Shown: positions 7,196-14,206 of the stretch, piece by piece
Layout: each line of letters opens with the position of its first letter
How positions within the stretch are numbered: the first letter of the stretch is position 1
From: Hyphomicrobiales bacterium
GTDB lineage: Bacteria > Pseudomonadota > Alphaproteobacteria > Rhizobiales > Aestuariivirgaceae
Assembly: GCA_025356765.1 (NCBI GenBank)
Contig: JANXRO010000202.1
Span: forward strand, 1 to 18,222
Length of the DNA stretch: 18,222 bases
Direction: 5' to 3'
The notes under the pieces: model-generated
What the model saw: only the letters and a program-made list of their open reading frames with translations
Told to the model about the DNA's origin: nothing
Database searches by the model: none
Made by a program: the position numbers and the translations under genes

Positions 7196-7786
7196 CTACC
7201 AAGTTTCTGACTCACGCAGTTTATCATAAAGTGCGGTAAAATCACCTTTTGACTTGCGCAGCGTATCTTCAAACAATTTTTTCATAGCAATAGAAAGCCA
7301 CACACCTTTGACATTCAGGTCAGCAATGCGGAATGCGCCGCCATCACCCGTCACGCGCCAACGCAATTGCTCGCCGCTGCCGACGATAGACGAATCAACG
7401 GTTATGAATTTGCCACTTTCAGAAGAGCCAGAGACTTTTAAATCTGAACCCTGAAAGTCTTGCACATACCACACGAACAATGCGGCGGCATAGTTCGATA
7501 CAAGATCATAGAACATGGCTTTATCGCCTGAAGGCAAATCTTTCCGCGACATGCCAAGGGCAAAATTCGCAACGCTTGGAATGTTGATATAGCGATTGAA
7601 AAGGCCCGCGAAACGCCGCTGTAAGGCCTTGTCGCCCCGCTTGCCACCATTGGCCAAACCCACAACTTCCATGCCCAGTTTGTGCACATAATCCTCAGCA
7701 CCGCCCTTTGCAAATGCCGGGGCTGAAAGTGCAGTTCCGGCAAGCAATGCAGCGGAGTTGATCAGAAAAGAGCGGCGCGTAATCAT
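7196..7786 (-). CDS. MlaC-like periplasmic protein with Tat-type signal (paralogue 3)
   Basis: 196 residues. The ATG at 7786 follows an AAAAGG ribosome-binding site. The N-terminus MITRRSFLINSAALLAGTAL has a near-consensus Tat motif (TRRSFL) and a cleavage region APAFA-KG. The mature domain shows the MlaC/Ttg2D signatures RRFAGLFNRYINIPSVANFA, LGMSRKDLP and, near the end, DLNVKGVWLSIAMKKLFEDT then GDFTALYDKL. It is the first gene of a minus-strand unit with paralogue 2 and the extensin-like lipoprotein, and is divergent from the ArsR-metF operon. Tat export implies that it folds, perhaps with bound ligand, before crossing the membrane (inference). Confidence 0.8.
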   Translation of the reverse strand: MITRRSFLINSAALLAGTALSAPAFAKGGAEDYVHKLGMEVVGLANGGKRGDKALQRRFAGLFNRYINIPSVANFALGMSRKDLPSGDKAMFYDLVSNYAAALFVWYVQDFQGSDLKVSGSSESGKFITVDSSIVGSGEQLRWRVTGDGGAFRIADLNVKGVWLSIAMKKLFEDTLRKSKGDFTALYDKLRESETW

Positions 7787-7920
7787 GTTTAGCCTTTTGG
7801 TTTGTTGTCTCTACACATCATTAAATCAGACTATGGCAATGTGAAGATGTTTTGATAAAAATCAAGACAGGGGTAAAATTATTGTTGTTTCCGACTGTTT
7901 GCAGCAATATTCGAAGCATG

Positions 7921-7956
7921 TTGCAATCTATATAAGGATATGTTTATATAGATTTA
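7921..7956 (+). promoter_or_regulatory. core promoter of the ArsR-metF operon, possibly leaderless
   Basis: TTGCAA (7921-7926) and TTATAT (7944-7949) are 17 nt apart. The expected start of transcription, about 7 nt after the -10 box, coincides with the A of the ATG at 7956. No ribosome-binding site is present close to that ATG. Together these suggest a leaderless mRNA. The promoter is recognised by eye. Confidence 0.5.
7926..7953. promoter_or_regulatory. 28-bp palindromic operator, likely autoregulatory site of the ArsR-methyltransferase
   Basis: ATCTATATAA (7926-7935) and TTATATAGAT (7944-7953) are exact reverse complements around an ATAT core (7938-7941); only the GG and GT on either side of the core are mismatched. 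The site covers the spacer and -10 box of the promoter and ends 2 nt before the start codon, so a bound protein would block transcription. ArsR regulators with a C-terminal methyltransferase domain (SahR/SamR type) are known to control methionine-cycle genes through palindromic sites of this kind. Confidence 0.75.
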
Positions 7957-8945
7957 TGGAAGAACTTCTAGCCGGTTTGAAATCTGTAGCAGAGACGACA
8001 CGTTTGCGCATTCTTTTTGCCCTTTCGCATGGCGAATTGAACGTGACAGAAATGACCTATGTTCTCGGCCAAAGCCAACCACGCGTCAGCCGCCATTTGA
8101 AGTTGATGACAGAGGCTGGTTTAATTTCTCGGCATAAGGAAGGCAATTGGGTTTTGTTTCGCCAACGTGAAGAAGGCCGTGGAGGTGCATTGGCTCGGTC
8201 ACTGGTTGATATGTTGCCGGGCGACGATGCCAATCTTGCGGGCGACCTTGAGCGTCTTGAACAAATTCGCCAACAACGCCAATCACAGGCCGCCAGTTAT
8301 TTTGCGGCCAACGCTGATAGGTGGGAAAGTTTGCGCTCACTTCATGTGCAGGAAGCGCAAGTTGAACATGCCATGCTTGATATGCTGGACGGACAAAAGT
8401 TTAAAACCATTTTGGATTTAGGAACAGGCACAGGGCGCATTTTAGAATTGCTTTCATCACGCGGGAAAAACCTGTGGGGCATTGATACCAGTCGCGACAT
8501 GCTGGCGGTGGCAAGGGCCAATCTTGAAAACGCCAAGCTGAAAAATGTGCAAATTCGGCATGCTGATATTTATGCTTTGCCCTTTGGCGATGGCACGGCA
8601 GATTTGGTTTCAATCCACCAAGTGTTGCATTTTCTGGATGATCCGCAACGCGCCCTTCTTGAAGCGCGCCGCGTGCTTGGGACTTCTGGCCAATTGTTGA
8701 TTGTTGATTTTGCACCCCATGATGTTGAAGAGTTGCGCACGGCCCATGCGCATCGCAGGCTTGGAATTTCGGCTGAACAAATGTCGGGCTTTTTGGCAAG
8801 GGCAGGGCTTGTGCAGCGCGAACATCGGGTTTTATCACCGCCATGGTTGAAACATGGCAAGGGCCTAACAGTTTCAATTTGGCTGGCACAGCTTTCCAAT
8901 GAAGCCGCGGCCACGCCAACACAAACAAGGATTGCTGCGTTATGA
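7956..8945 (+). CDS. ArsR-family regulator fused to a SAM-dependent methyltransferase domain (SahR/SamR type)
   Basis: 329 residues from the ATG at 7956; the frame extends to a TTG at 7899 but that would read through the palindromic operator. Residues 1-75 are a winged helix of the ArsR family (AETTRLRILFALS, then GQSQPRVSRHLKLMTEAGLI as recognition helix). No metal-binding Cys pair is present. Residues 110-310 are a class I methyltransferase-like domain with motif I LDLGTGTG (154-160), HADIYALPF and DLVSIHQVLHFLDD. In this family the domain is thought to sense SAM or S-adenosylhomocysteine. The stop overlaps metF by 4 nt, so it likely represses its own operon in response to methyl-cycle state (inference from family and context). 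Confidence 0.87.
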   Translation: MEELLAGLKSVAETTRLRILFALSHGELNVTEMTYVLGQSQPRVSRHLKLMTEAGLISRHKEGNWVLFRQREEGRGGALARSLVDMLPGDDANLAGDLERLEQIRQQRQSQAASYFAANADRWESLRSLHVQEAQVEHAMLDMLDGQKFKTILDLGTGTGRILELLSSRGKNLWGIDTSRDMLAVARANLENAKLKNVQIRHADIYALPFGDGTADLVSIHQVLHFLDDPQRALLEARRVLGTSGQLLIVDFAPHDVEELRTAHAHRRLGISAEQMSGFLARAGLVQREHRVLSPPWLKHGKGLTVSIWLAQLSNEAAATPTQTRIAAL

Positions 8946-9808
8946 GCGCCATGAAAGTTTCATTCGAATTTTTTCCACCCAAGAATGATGATGCAGAAAC
9001 ATCATTGTGGAACGCGCTGCGCAGGCTTGAAACAGTGCACCCACAGTTTGTTTCCGTAACCTATGGGGCAGGCGGCACAACGCGCGATCGCACGCTGGGA
9101 ACGGTGGCCCGCATCGTGAAAGAAACAAGCTTGGCGCCGGCCGCACATCTCACCTGCGTTGGCGCTTCCAAAGATGAAGTGAACGAGGTGTTGCGTGATT
9201 TTTGGGCCGCTGGTGTAAGACGCATTGTGGCTTTGCGTGGCGATCCGACAGCAGGTGTGGGCACGCGCTTTCAACCGCACCCGCAAGGGTATCGCAATGC
9301 CGCAGATTTGGTGCGTGGCGTCCGTGATGTGGCAGATTTTCAGGTGGCGGTTTCGGCCTATCCTGAAAAACACCCCGAATCTGTTTCCATTGAAGAAGAT
9401 TTGGCATTTTTGGCTGATAAGGCTGATCATGGCGCAACAATTGCTATCACCCAGTTTTTCTTTCACAACGCGTTCTACTTGCGGCTGCGTGACAGAATTG
9501 CGGCGCGCGGCATTAACATTCAACTTTTGCCAGGCATTTTGCCCATTACCAATTTCGCCCGTGTACAAGAATTTGCGTCAAAGTGTGGCGCGCATATCCC
9601 GCCGCATTTAATCACTCGGTTTGCTGGGTTGGACAAGGATCCTGATACGCGCAACTTGGTGGCGGCCATGGTTGCGGCGGAACAAGTTGAAGCCTTAAAG
9701 CGTGAAGGTGTGGACGCTTTTCATTTCTACACGTTGAACAGATCTGATCTGGTCTATGCCATTTGCCGCATGTTGGGCCTTGGGGCTGAAAACGCAGCGG
9801 CAGCTTGA
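8942..9808 (+). CDS. metF: 5,10-methylenetetrahydrofolate reductase
   Basis: 288 residues, close to the length of E. coli MetF. The FAD enzyme reduces 5,10-methylene-THF to 5-methyl-THF, the methyl donor for methionine synthase. Visible family motifs are SFEFFPPK with the catalytic Glu (residue 9), VTYGAGGTTRDRT, AHLTCVG, VALRGDP, YPEKHPES, TQFFF, LLPGILPI and, near the end, VDAFHFYTLNRSDL. The start ATGA overlaps the stop of the ArsR-methyltransferase gene, so metF depends on the same promoter and palindromic operator. The final short Ala-rich tail is not conserved. A weak 6-bp hairpin follows the stop but has no T-run. Confidence 0.95.
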   Translation: MSAMKVSFEFFPPKNDDAETSLWNALRRLETVHPQFVSVTYGAGGTTRDRTLGTVARIVKETSLAPAAHLTCVGASKDEVNEVLRDFWAAGVRRIVALRGDPTAGVGTRFQPHPQGYRNAADLVRGVRDVADFQVAVSAYPEKHPESVSIEEDLAFLADKADHGATIAITQFFFHNAFYLRLRDRIAARGINIQLLPGILPITNFARVQEFASKCGAHIPPHLITRFAGLDKDPDTRNLVAAMVAAEQVEALKREGVDAFHFYTLNRSDLVYAICRMLGLGAENAAAA

Positions 9809-9858
9809 TCAGGTTTTCGAACTTGCAAAAATCAAGTTGAAACGGCATATGTGTGGCT

Positions 9859-10194
9859 ATGGAACCCGAAATCATACAGCCTGATAACACGCCCAAAAAC
9901 TCCGCTCAGGCGTTAAGCCCTGTTGGATTTGTTTTGGCGGCGCTGGGTGCAACGCTTCTAACCTTTTGTTTGCTGGGGTCGGCGGCTGTTGCTTCTGTCT
10001 GGGCATTTTCAAAAATGCTGGGTTTTCCAGATTTGATGATTGAAATTCTATTGGTGGCCATTGCAATTCCGGTTTTGATGGCAACTTTTTGGACAGCGGG
10101 TAGGGCTTGGCATGTTGAACAACGTTTGGCCCGTGGCCTTGATGTGGATACGCCAGTTTTTTCCACGACATATTATTGGCGCAAAAATTCTTAA
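9859..10194 (+). CDS. small two-TM membrane protein, unknown function
   Basis: 111 residues from the ATG at 9859 (a GTG at 9853 adds two). The N-terminal 25 residues are polar and Pro/Asn-rich (EPEIIQPDNTPKN). Two hydrophobic segments follow, GFVLAALGATLLTFCLLGSA and LMIEILLVAIAIPVLMATF. The C-terminal tail is soluble (WHVEQRLARGLDVDTPVF) and ends YYWRKNS. I do not recognise a family. No good ribosome-binding site is seen. It sits 50 nt after metF and 38 nt before the DjlA-like gene on the same strand, and its codon use resembles the neighbours, so it is probably a real gene. Confidence 0.6.
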   Translation: MEPEIIQPDNTPKNSAQALSPVGFVLAALGATLLTFCLLGSAAVASVWAFSKMLGFPDLMIEILLVAIAIPVLMATFWTAGRAWHVEQRLARGLDVDTPVFSTTYYWRKNS

Positions 10195-10232
10195 GCGTCG
10201 TTGCAATGTGACAGTTTTAGTGGGTGATGCAG

Positions 10233-10892
10233 ATGAGTGTTTGGGCGCGCATTTCTGATTTTGCGCAAAGCATCAGTTCATATCTGGGCGATGAAACGCC
10301 GCCTGAAAAATCAATGGCCTTCACCATCGGTATGATTGCGCTTGGCGCAAAAATGGCCAAGGCAGATGGCGTTGTAACTGAAGATGAAGTGAAGGCTTTC
10401 GCCGAAGTTTTTCATGTTCCCGAAAAAGACCGAGTGGCGGTGGAACGAGTATTTAATTTGGCCAAGCAAGACATTGCGGGCTTTGAAACTTATGCATCAC
10501 AAGTGGCAAAATTGTTTGGCCCAAAATCAACCGTGCTTGAAAGCGTGTTGGATGGCTTGTTCCACATTGCCAAAGCCGATGGCATTATCCATGAAAATGA
10601 ACTTTCGTTTTTAGAAAGTGTGGCTGCGATTTTTGGTTTTGAAACATCAGATTTTGCACGTATCCGCGCAAGGCATGTTGAGTTGAAAGACAATCCTTAC
10701 CACGCTTTGGGTGTTAAATCAGATGCTTCGATGGCAACCATAAAACGGCATTATAAATCCCTGGTGCGCGAACTTCATCCAGATAAGCAGATTGCAGCGG
10801 GTGTTCCCCAAGAGATGGTGATTTTGGCAACGAACCGTTTGGCCAAGATCAACGCGGCCTATGCTGAAATTCAAAAGGTTCATGGTCTTTGA
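10233..10892 (+). CDS. TerB-J-domain co-chaperone-like protein (DjlA family)
   Basis: 219 residues from the ATG at 10233; a GTG at 10224 and an ATG at 10227 are alternatives, but MSVWARISDF matches the usual N-terminus of alphaproteobacterial relatives. Residues about 25-140 are a TerB/DjlA central domain with two acidic metal-type loops, MAKADGVVTEDEV and IAKADGIIHENEL. Residues about 154-219 are a J domain, NPYHALGVKSDA then LVRELHPDK with the HPD triad at 182-184 that stimulates DnaK ATPase. Unlike E. coli DjlA no transmembrane anchor is visible, so it is probably cytosolic. The TGA overlaps the TTG start of the amidase gene by 3 nt. Confidence 0.85.
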   Translation: MSVWARISDFAQSISSYLGDETPPEKSMAFTIGMIALGAKMAKADGVVTEDEVKAFAEVFHVPEKDRVAVERVFNLAKQDIAGFETYASQVAKLFGPKSTVLESVLDGLFHIAKADGIIHENELSFLESVAAIFGFETSDFARIRARHVELKDNPYHALGVKSDASMATIKRHYKSLVRELHPDKQIAAGVPQEMVILATNRLAKINAAYAEIQKVHGL

Positions 10893-11638
10893 GCAGGGCC
10901 TTGGTCGGCACAGGCTTGCCCAAGCGCGTTCAACTTTCCCCAAACATCAATGAACGGCGCGGCGGCAAATCAATCTCTAGTTTGGTTTTGCATTACACAG
11001 GAATGAGCAGCGCCAAGAAAGCCGTTGATTGGTTGTGCAACCCAGAATCTCAAGTGTCCTGTCACTATTTGGTGGATGATCATGGCGCCATTGTGCAAAT
11101 GGTGGATGAAGAAAACCGCGCGTGGCATGCGGGCGTTTCATCGTGGCATGGCGAAGAAGACATAAACTCCGTCTCAATCGGCATTGAAATTCACAACACG
11201 GGCCATGGCCAAGGTTATCCTGATTTTGGCCCTGCGCAAATGGCAGCGGTTGCAGCGCTTTCTAAAGACATTATCACGCGCCATAAAATTGAACCGCGCA
11301 ACGTTGTGGCCCATTCTGATGTGGCGCCCGGCCGCAAAGTTGACCCCGGCGAAAAATTTGATTGGGCCTATCTCAAAGCCTTTGGCGTTGGCCATTTTGT
11401 AGAGCCTAAAAAATTATCAGGCGGCAGCTTTTTGCAAATGGGTGACAGCGGCGATCCGGTGATGGCGCTGCAAGCCATGCTCAAACTTTACGGCTATGGC
11501 ATTGACGTGAACGGAGCGTTTGATCAGCGCACAAAAATTGTCGTCGAGGCCTTTCAACGCCATTTCAGGCAGGCAAAGGTTGATGGCATCGCCGATCAAT
11601 CCACCGTGGCAACCCTGCATCGGCTGTTGCGGGGATAA
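10889..11638 (+). CDS. N-acetylmuramoyl-L-alanine amidase (Amidase_2) with peptidoglycan-binding domain
   Basis: 249 residues, starting at TTG 10889, which overlaps the preceding stop (TTGA); no ATG lies before the conserved SPNINERR block, and an AAGG stands about 10 nt upstream. Amidase_2 zinc-site residues are visible: His35 in LVLHYTG, Glu100 in GIEIHNTG, His142 in VVAHSDVAPGRKVDPG, with Lys150 and Asp152. Residues about 184-249 are a PG_binding_1 domain (MGDSGDPVMALQAMLKLYGY then VDGIADQSTVATLHRLL). The enzyme cleaves the bond between N-acetylmuramic acid and L-Ala of peptidoglycan or its fragments, like AmiD/AmpD. No signal peptide is seen, which points to cytosolic muropeptide recycling, although the binding domain would suit an envelope location. 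Confidence 0.88.
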   Translation: MSRALVGTGLPKRVQLSPNINERRGGKSISSLVLHYTGMSSAKKAVDWLCNPESQVSCHYLVDDHGAIVQMVDEENRAWHAGVSSWHGEEDINSVSIGIEIHNTGHGQGYPDFGPAQMAAVAALSKDIITRHKIEPRNVVAHSDVAPGRKVDPGEKFDWAYLKAFGVGHFVEPKKLSGGSFLQMGDSGDPVMALQAMLKLYGYGIDVNGAFDQRTKIVVEAFQRHFRQAKVDGIADQSTVATLHRLLRG

Positions 11639-11774
11639 GTGCGCGGGCATCATCTTTGTCCGTGCCATGGACGCTGTGTTTCATTCGGTACTCTAAGACC
11701 AATATCTGTAAATAATAGAAATTGCCAAAATGTGAGACTAATTTGAAATTCGAATTCGTAAATGGGAATCTATA

Positions 11775-13163
11775 ATGACATATGAAGTTGTGCAGATAAG
11801 TGACGAAGATGTGACCAAAATACTTTCGATCAAAGAAGGCCATTTTGCAGACCAGAAAGCGATTGAGATTGGCCCTGCTTCGATTACGAAGACAGTATCA
11901 GCTTTCGCAAACGCGGCGGGTGGAGAGATTTACGTCGGGATTGAGGAAATTGACGCAGCCGACGGTCGTACTATTTCTAGCTGGCGAGGCTTTAATAAAC
12001 CGGAAGATGCGAATGGGTTAATTCAATCGATTGAAAAGCTATCCCCACTTGGGAACCATTATTCATTGCAGTTCCTCGAATGCAAATCACAAACTGGGTT
12101 AGTGGTGGTAATTACGGTAATGAAGACGCCAGATATTATTTTAGCAACAGACGGAAAGGCGTATATTCGAAAAGGCGCACAGAAGCTCCCCGTCATTGGT
12201 GACCCAGCGCTCTATCGATTAAAAAACGACAAAGGCATCATTTCTTTCGAAGATGAATTAGTGACTGAAGAAATTGATTCCATTTCAAATTCGGTAGTAA
12301 CCATAGAGTTTATGATCGATACGGTTCCGAACACGGAGCCCATTGTTTTTCTCAAAAAGCAGAACTTAGTCAGAAACGATAGACCAACTGTAGGTGGAAT
12401 ACTTCTGTTTCATGACAATCCACAAGCCGTATTGCCAAAACGATCAGCTGTGAAAATCCTACAATATAAAACTAAAAAAGAAGGAGAAAGAGACGCACTT
12501 GCATTTGATCCCATTACTATCGAGGGGCCAATTTATGATTTGATTTATGATGCAGTTTCAAAATGTAAGTCAATTGTAGAAACAATAGAAAAGTTAGGCG
12601 AAGGTAAGCTTGATAAAATTTCTTACCCTGAAGAAGCGCTACACGAGGTTGTTACAAATGCCGTGCTGCATCGTGACTACAGCATCCCAATGGATACACA
12701 GGTTCGAATCTACGACAATAGGATTGAAATCGAGAGCCCGGGGAAATTTCCCGGCCACGTAACTTTAAAAAATATACTTGAAACACAATTCGCAAGAAAT
12801 CCGAAACTGGTACGTCTTATAAACAAATTTCCTGAACCGCCAAACAAAGATGTTGGCGAAGGACTTAATACCACTTTTCAGGCAATGGAAAAGCTTCGCT
12901 TGAAGCCTCCAATAATAGAGGAGCGGGAAAGCTCCATTGTGGTTATACTTCGTCATGAGCCACTTGATTCACCCGAGCAGCTGGTAATGGAGTACTTGAA
13001 TGAACATTTCGAAATAAGCAATCTACAGGCGCGTGAATTGACAGCGATAAAATCTGAAAATTCAATGAAAAATGTTTTTTATCGGCTACGGGAAAAGCAA
13101 ATGCTGGAACAGGTTCCGGGACGTTCTGGTAGGAAGGCAGCTTGGCGAAAACCTGTGTCGTAA
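11775..13163 (+). CDS. AlbA_2 (Schlafen-type) and HATPase_c_4 domain protein, COG2865-like
   Basis: 462 residues; ATG at 11775 preceded by GGGA 7 nt upstream. N-terminal AlbA_2 domain (about 15-150): TKTVSAFANAAGGEIYVGIEE and KAYIRKGAQKLPV. Central region ends in a GHKL-type HATPase_c_4 module (about 285-360), EALHEVVTNAVLHRDYSI (N-box) and RIEIESPGKFPGHVT. The C-terminus (about 395-462) looks like a winged helix ending GRSGRKAAWRKP. This architecture is annotated as a putative transcriptional regulator/ATP-binding protein, and is frequent in mobile or defence-associated DNA. The gene is visibly AT-richer than its neighbours, uses different Leu codons (cta, tta, ctt), and stands alone between the amidase and a convergent hypothetical gene. 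Function here is unknown. Confidence 0.82.
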   Translation: MTYEVVQISDEDVTKILSIKEGHFADQKAIEIGPASITKTVSAFANAAGGEIYVGIEEIDAADGRTISSWRGFNKPEDANGLIQSIEKLSPLGNHYSLQFLECKSQTGLVVVITVMKTPDIILATDGKAYIRKGAQKLPVIGDPALYRLKNDKGIISFEDELVTEEIDSISNSVVTIEFMIDTVPNTEPIVFLKKQNLVRNDRPTVGGILLFHDNPQAVLPKRSAVKILQYKTKKEGERDALAFDPITIEGPIYDLIYDAVSKCKSIVETIEKLGEGKLDKISYPEEALHEVVTNAVLHRDYSIPMDTQVRIYDNRIEIESPGKFPGHVTLKNILETQFARNPKLVRLINKFPEPPNKDVGEGLNTTFQAMEKLRLKPPIIEERESSIVVILRHEPLDSPEQLVMEYLNEHFEISNLQARELTAIKSENSMKNVFYRLREKQMLEQVPGRSGRKAAWRKPVS

Positions 13164-13204
13164 TTCAGGTGTTTTGGAGTTACAATCTACGAATGCACGC
13201 AATC

Positions 13205-13690
13205 TCAATTCCCGCCCGCATCGCCACTACAAGCACTCAGCAGACCATCAAAATCGGCATCTGTTAGCGGATAGCTGGCTTTGAAGTTTTTTATGGCGAT
13301 GGCCACATCGTCAGCGGTTTCAAGGTTGGTGAAAAGTTTGTCGGTCGAAAGGAATTGGCCTTCAACGGTGAATCTGCCTTTTACGCCGTCTAAAGCGGCC
13401 TTGGCTGGCAGATTGAAAGTTTTGCCGTTAGCAGTGATGTGCATGGTGGTGGTTTCACCCACATGAAGCTTGGCCACATTGGCTGGCATATAGGCCGACA
13501 TTTTTTTGGTGCCTATTTTGCACCAAAAACTTAAACCCACATCATCAGTTTCAGGCACGCCGAAAACCAAAAATGCTTCTTGGGCCGTTGCGTCCAACGT
13601 CCATTGCCGTTCCTGGGCCTGAACAGGCGATTTGCCAAAAAAAATACATGCCGCAACAAACGCGGTTGAGAAAATGAGATTCTTGTTCAT
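13205..13690 (-). CDS. secreted hypothetical protein
   Basis: 161 residues. The N-terminus MNKNLIFSTAFVAACIFFG followed by SPVQA-QE is a good Sec signal peptide, so the protein is periplasmic or secreted. The mature part is predicted by eye to be mostly beta strands, with two Cys (FWCKIG and LSACSGD) that could pair. I do not recognise a family. It lies 54 nt downstream of the DUF4112 gene on the same strand and converges on the AlbA_2 gene. No strong ribosome-binding site is seen. Codon use is like the housekeeping genes around it, supporting a real gene native to the chromosome. Confidence 0.65.
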   Translation of the reverse strand: MNKNLIFSTAFVAACIFFGKSPVQAQERQWTLDATAQEAFLVFGVPETDDVGLSFWCKIGTKKMSAYMPANVAKLHVGETTTMHITANGKTFNLPAKAALDGVKGRFTVEGQFLSTDKLFTNLETADDVAIAIKNFKASYPLTDADFDGLLSACSGDAGGN

Positions 13691-13744
13691 GGGTCTAGCA
13701 TAGATAAGTTTTGGCTTTAGTCTAGCAGCGGCTAGCGCGGCAAT

Positions 13745-14107
13745 CTAATCCACGCGAATGCCTTTTTGCCGAATGAATTCAGTGAGAAGGTCCATATTCT
13801 TTACATTCGACATAAACAACATGTCAAATATGTCACCCAGCACAGGAACGCTGCCAATGCCAGTATCTACAGCTACATTTGCCAGCATGCGCACCAGCAG
13901 TGGGTTGGGCGCACCCATCTCACGGGCTTTGACCACCAGAAACAGCGAAACGGCAGCCGTTAAAACATCGCCGCCCACAGGCAACAGGCCCACAACACTA
14001 TCAGCGCCAAAGCGAAACCGCGTGAAGGGAATGCCCCAGCCATTATCCATAAAGCGGGCGATTTGCTTTAGCATGCGCAAGGTTTTGATGGTTTCTGCTT
14101 CTGTCAT
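13745..14107 (-). CDS. DUF4112 family membrane-associated protein
   Basis: 120 residues; the ATG at 14107 has an AAGGGG ribosome-binding site. It matches DUF4112 along nearly all its length: FTRFRFGADSVVGLLPVGGD, a hydrophobic segment LTAAVSLFLVVKAREMGAP, MLANVAVDTGIGSVPVLGD and IFDMLFMSNVKNMDLL. The repeated PxxGD turns flank two hydrophobic helices. The function of the family is unknown. The gene is divergent from rnpB, with about 100 nt in between, and probably co-transcribed with the secreted hypothetical protein downstream. Confidence 0.85.
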   Translation of the reverse strand: MTEAETIKTLRMLKQIARFMDNGWGIPFTRFRFGADSVVGLLPVGGDVLTAAVSLFLVVKAREMGAPNPLLVRMLANVAVDTGIGSVPVLGDIFDMLFMSNVKNMDLLTEFIRQKGIRVD

Positions 14108-14169
14108 GTGAACTGCCCCTTATCTCAGGCCAACAGATGATGCGCGTTGACCAGAATACAAGTGTTCGA

Positions 14170-14198
14170 TTGACGGAGGCGTCTATCGCGCCTAACCC
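14170..14198 (+). promoter_or_regulatory. putative rnpB promoter
   Basis: TTGACG (14170-14175) and TAACCC (14193-14198) are 17 nt apart and lie 8 nt before the first base of the RNase P P1 helix at 14207, exactly where a sigma-70 promoter for rnpB should be. The -35 box is close to consensus, the -10 box is poor. A second TTGACC at 14147 has no matching -10 box. Confidence 0.5.
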
Positions 14199-14206
14199 CG
14201 CCACCA

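Noticed and set aside
7153..7272. Longer N-terminus for the second MlaC-like protein.
   Set aside because: It would overlap the end of the preceding gene and bury the Tat signal peptide that starts at 7152.
9820..9838. Hairpin AACTTG/CAAGTT after metF as a terminator.
   Set aside because: Six A/T-rich pairs and no T-run; too weak for an intrinsic terminator.
11771..11776. TATAAT just at the start of the AlbA_2 gene as a -10 box.
   Set aside because: It includes the first bases of the ATG itself and the only -35-like TTGAAA is 22 nt away; spacing is not workable.
11754..13195. ATTCGTA before and TACGAAT after the AlbA_2 gene as possible insertion ends.
   Set aside because: Only 7 bp, at unequal distances from the gene, with no target duplication and no transposase; expected by chance in AT-rich flanks.
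13693..13735. Repeated GTCTAGCA and a CTAGC/GCTAG hairpin between the hypothetical and DUF4112 genes.
   Set aside because: Very short stem without T-run, and an 8-bp repeat is within chance; no function can be supported.
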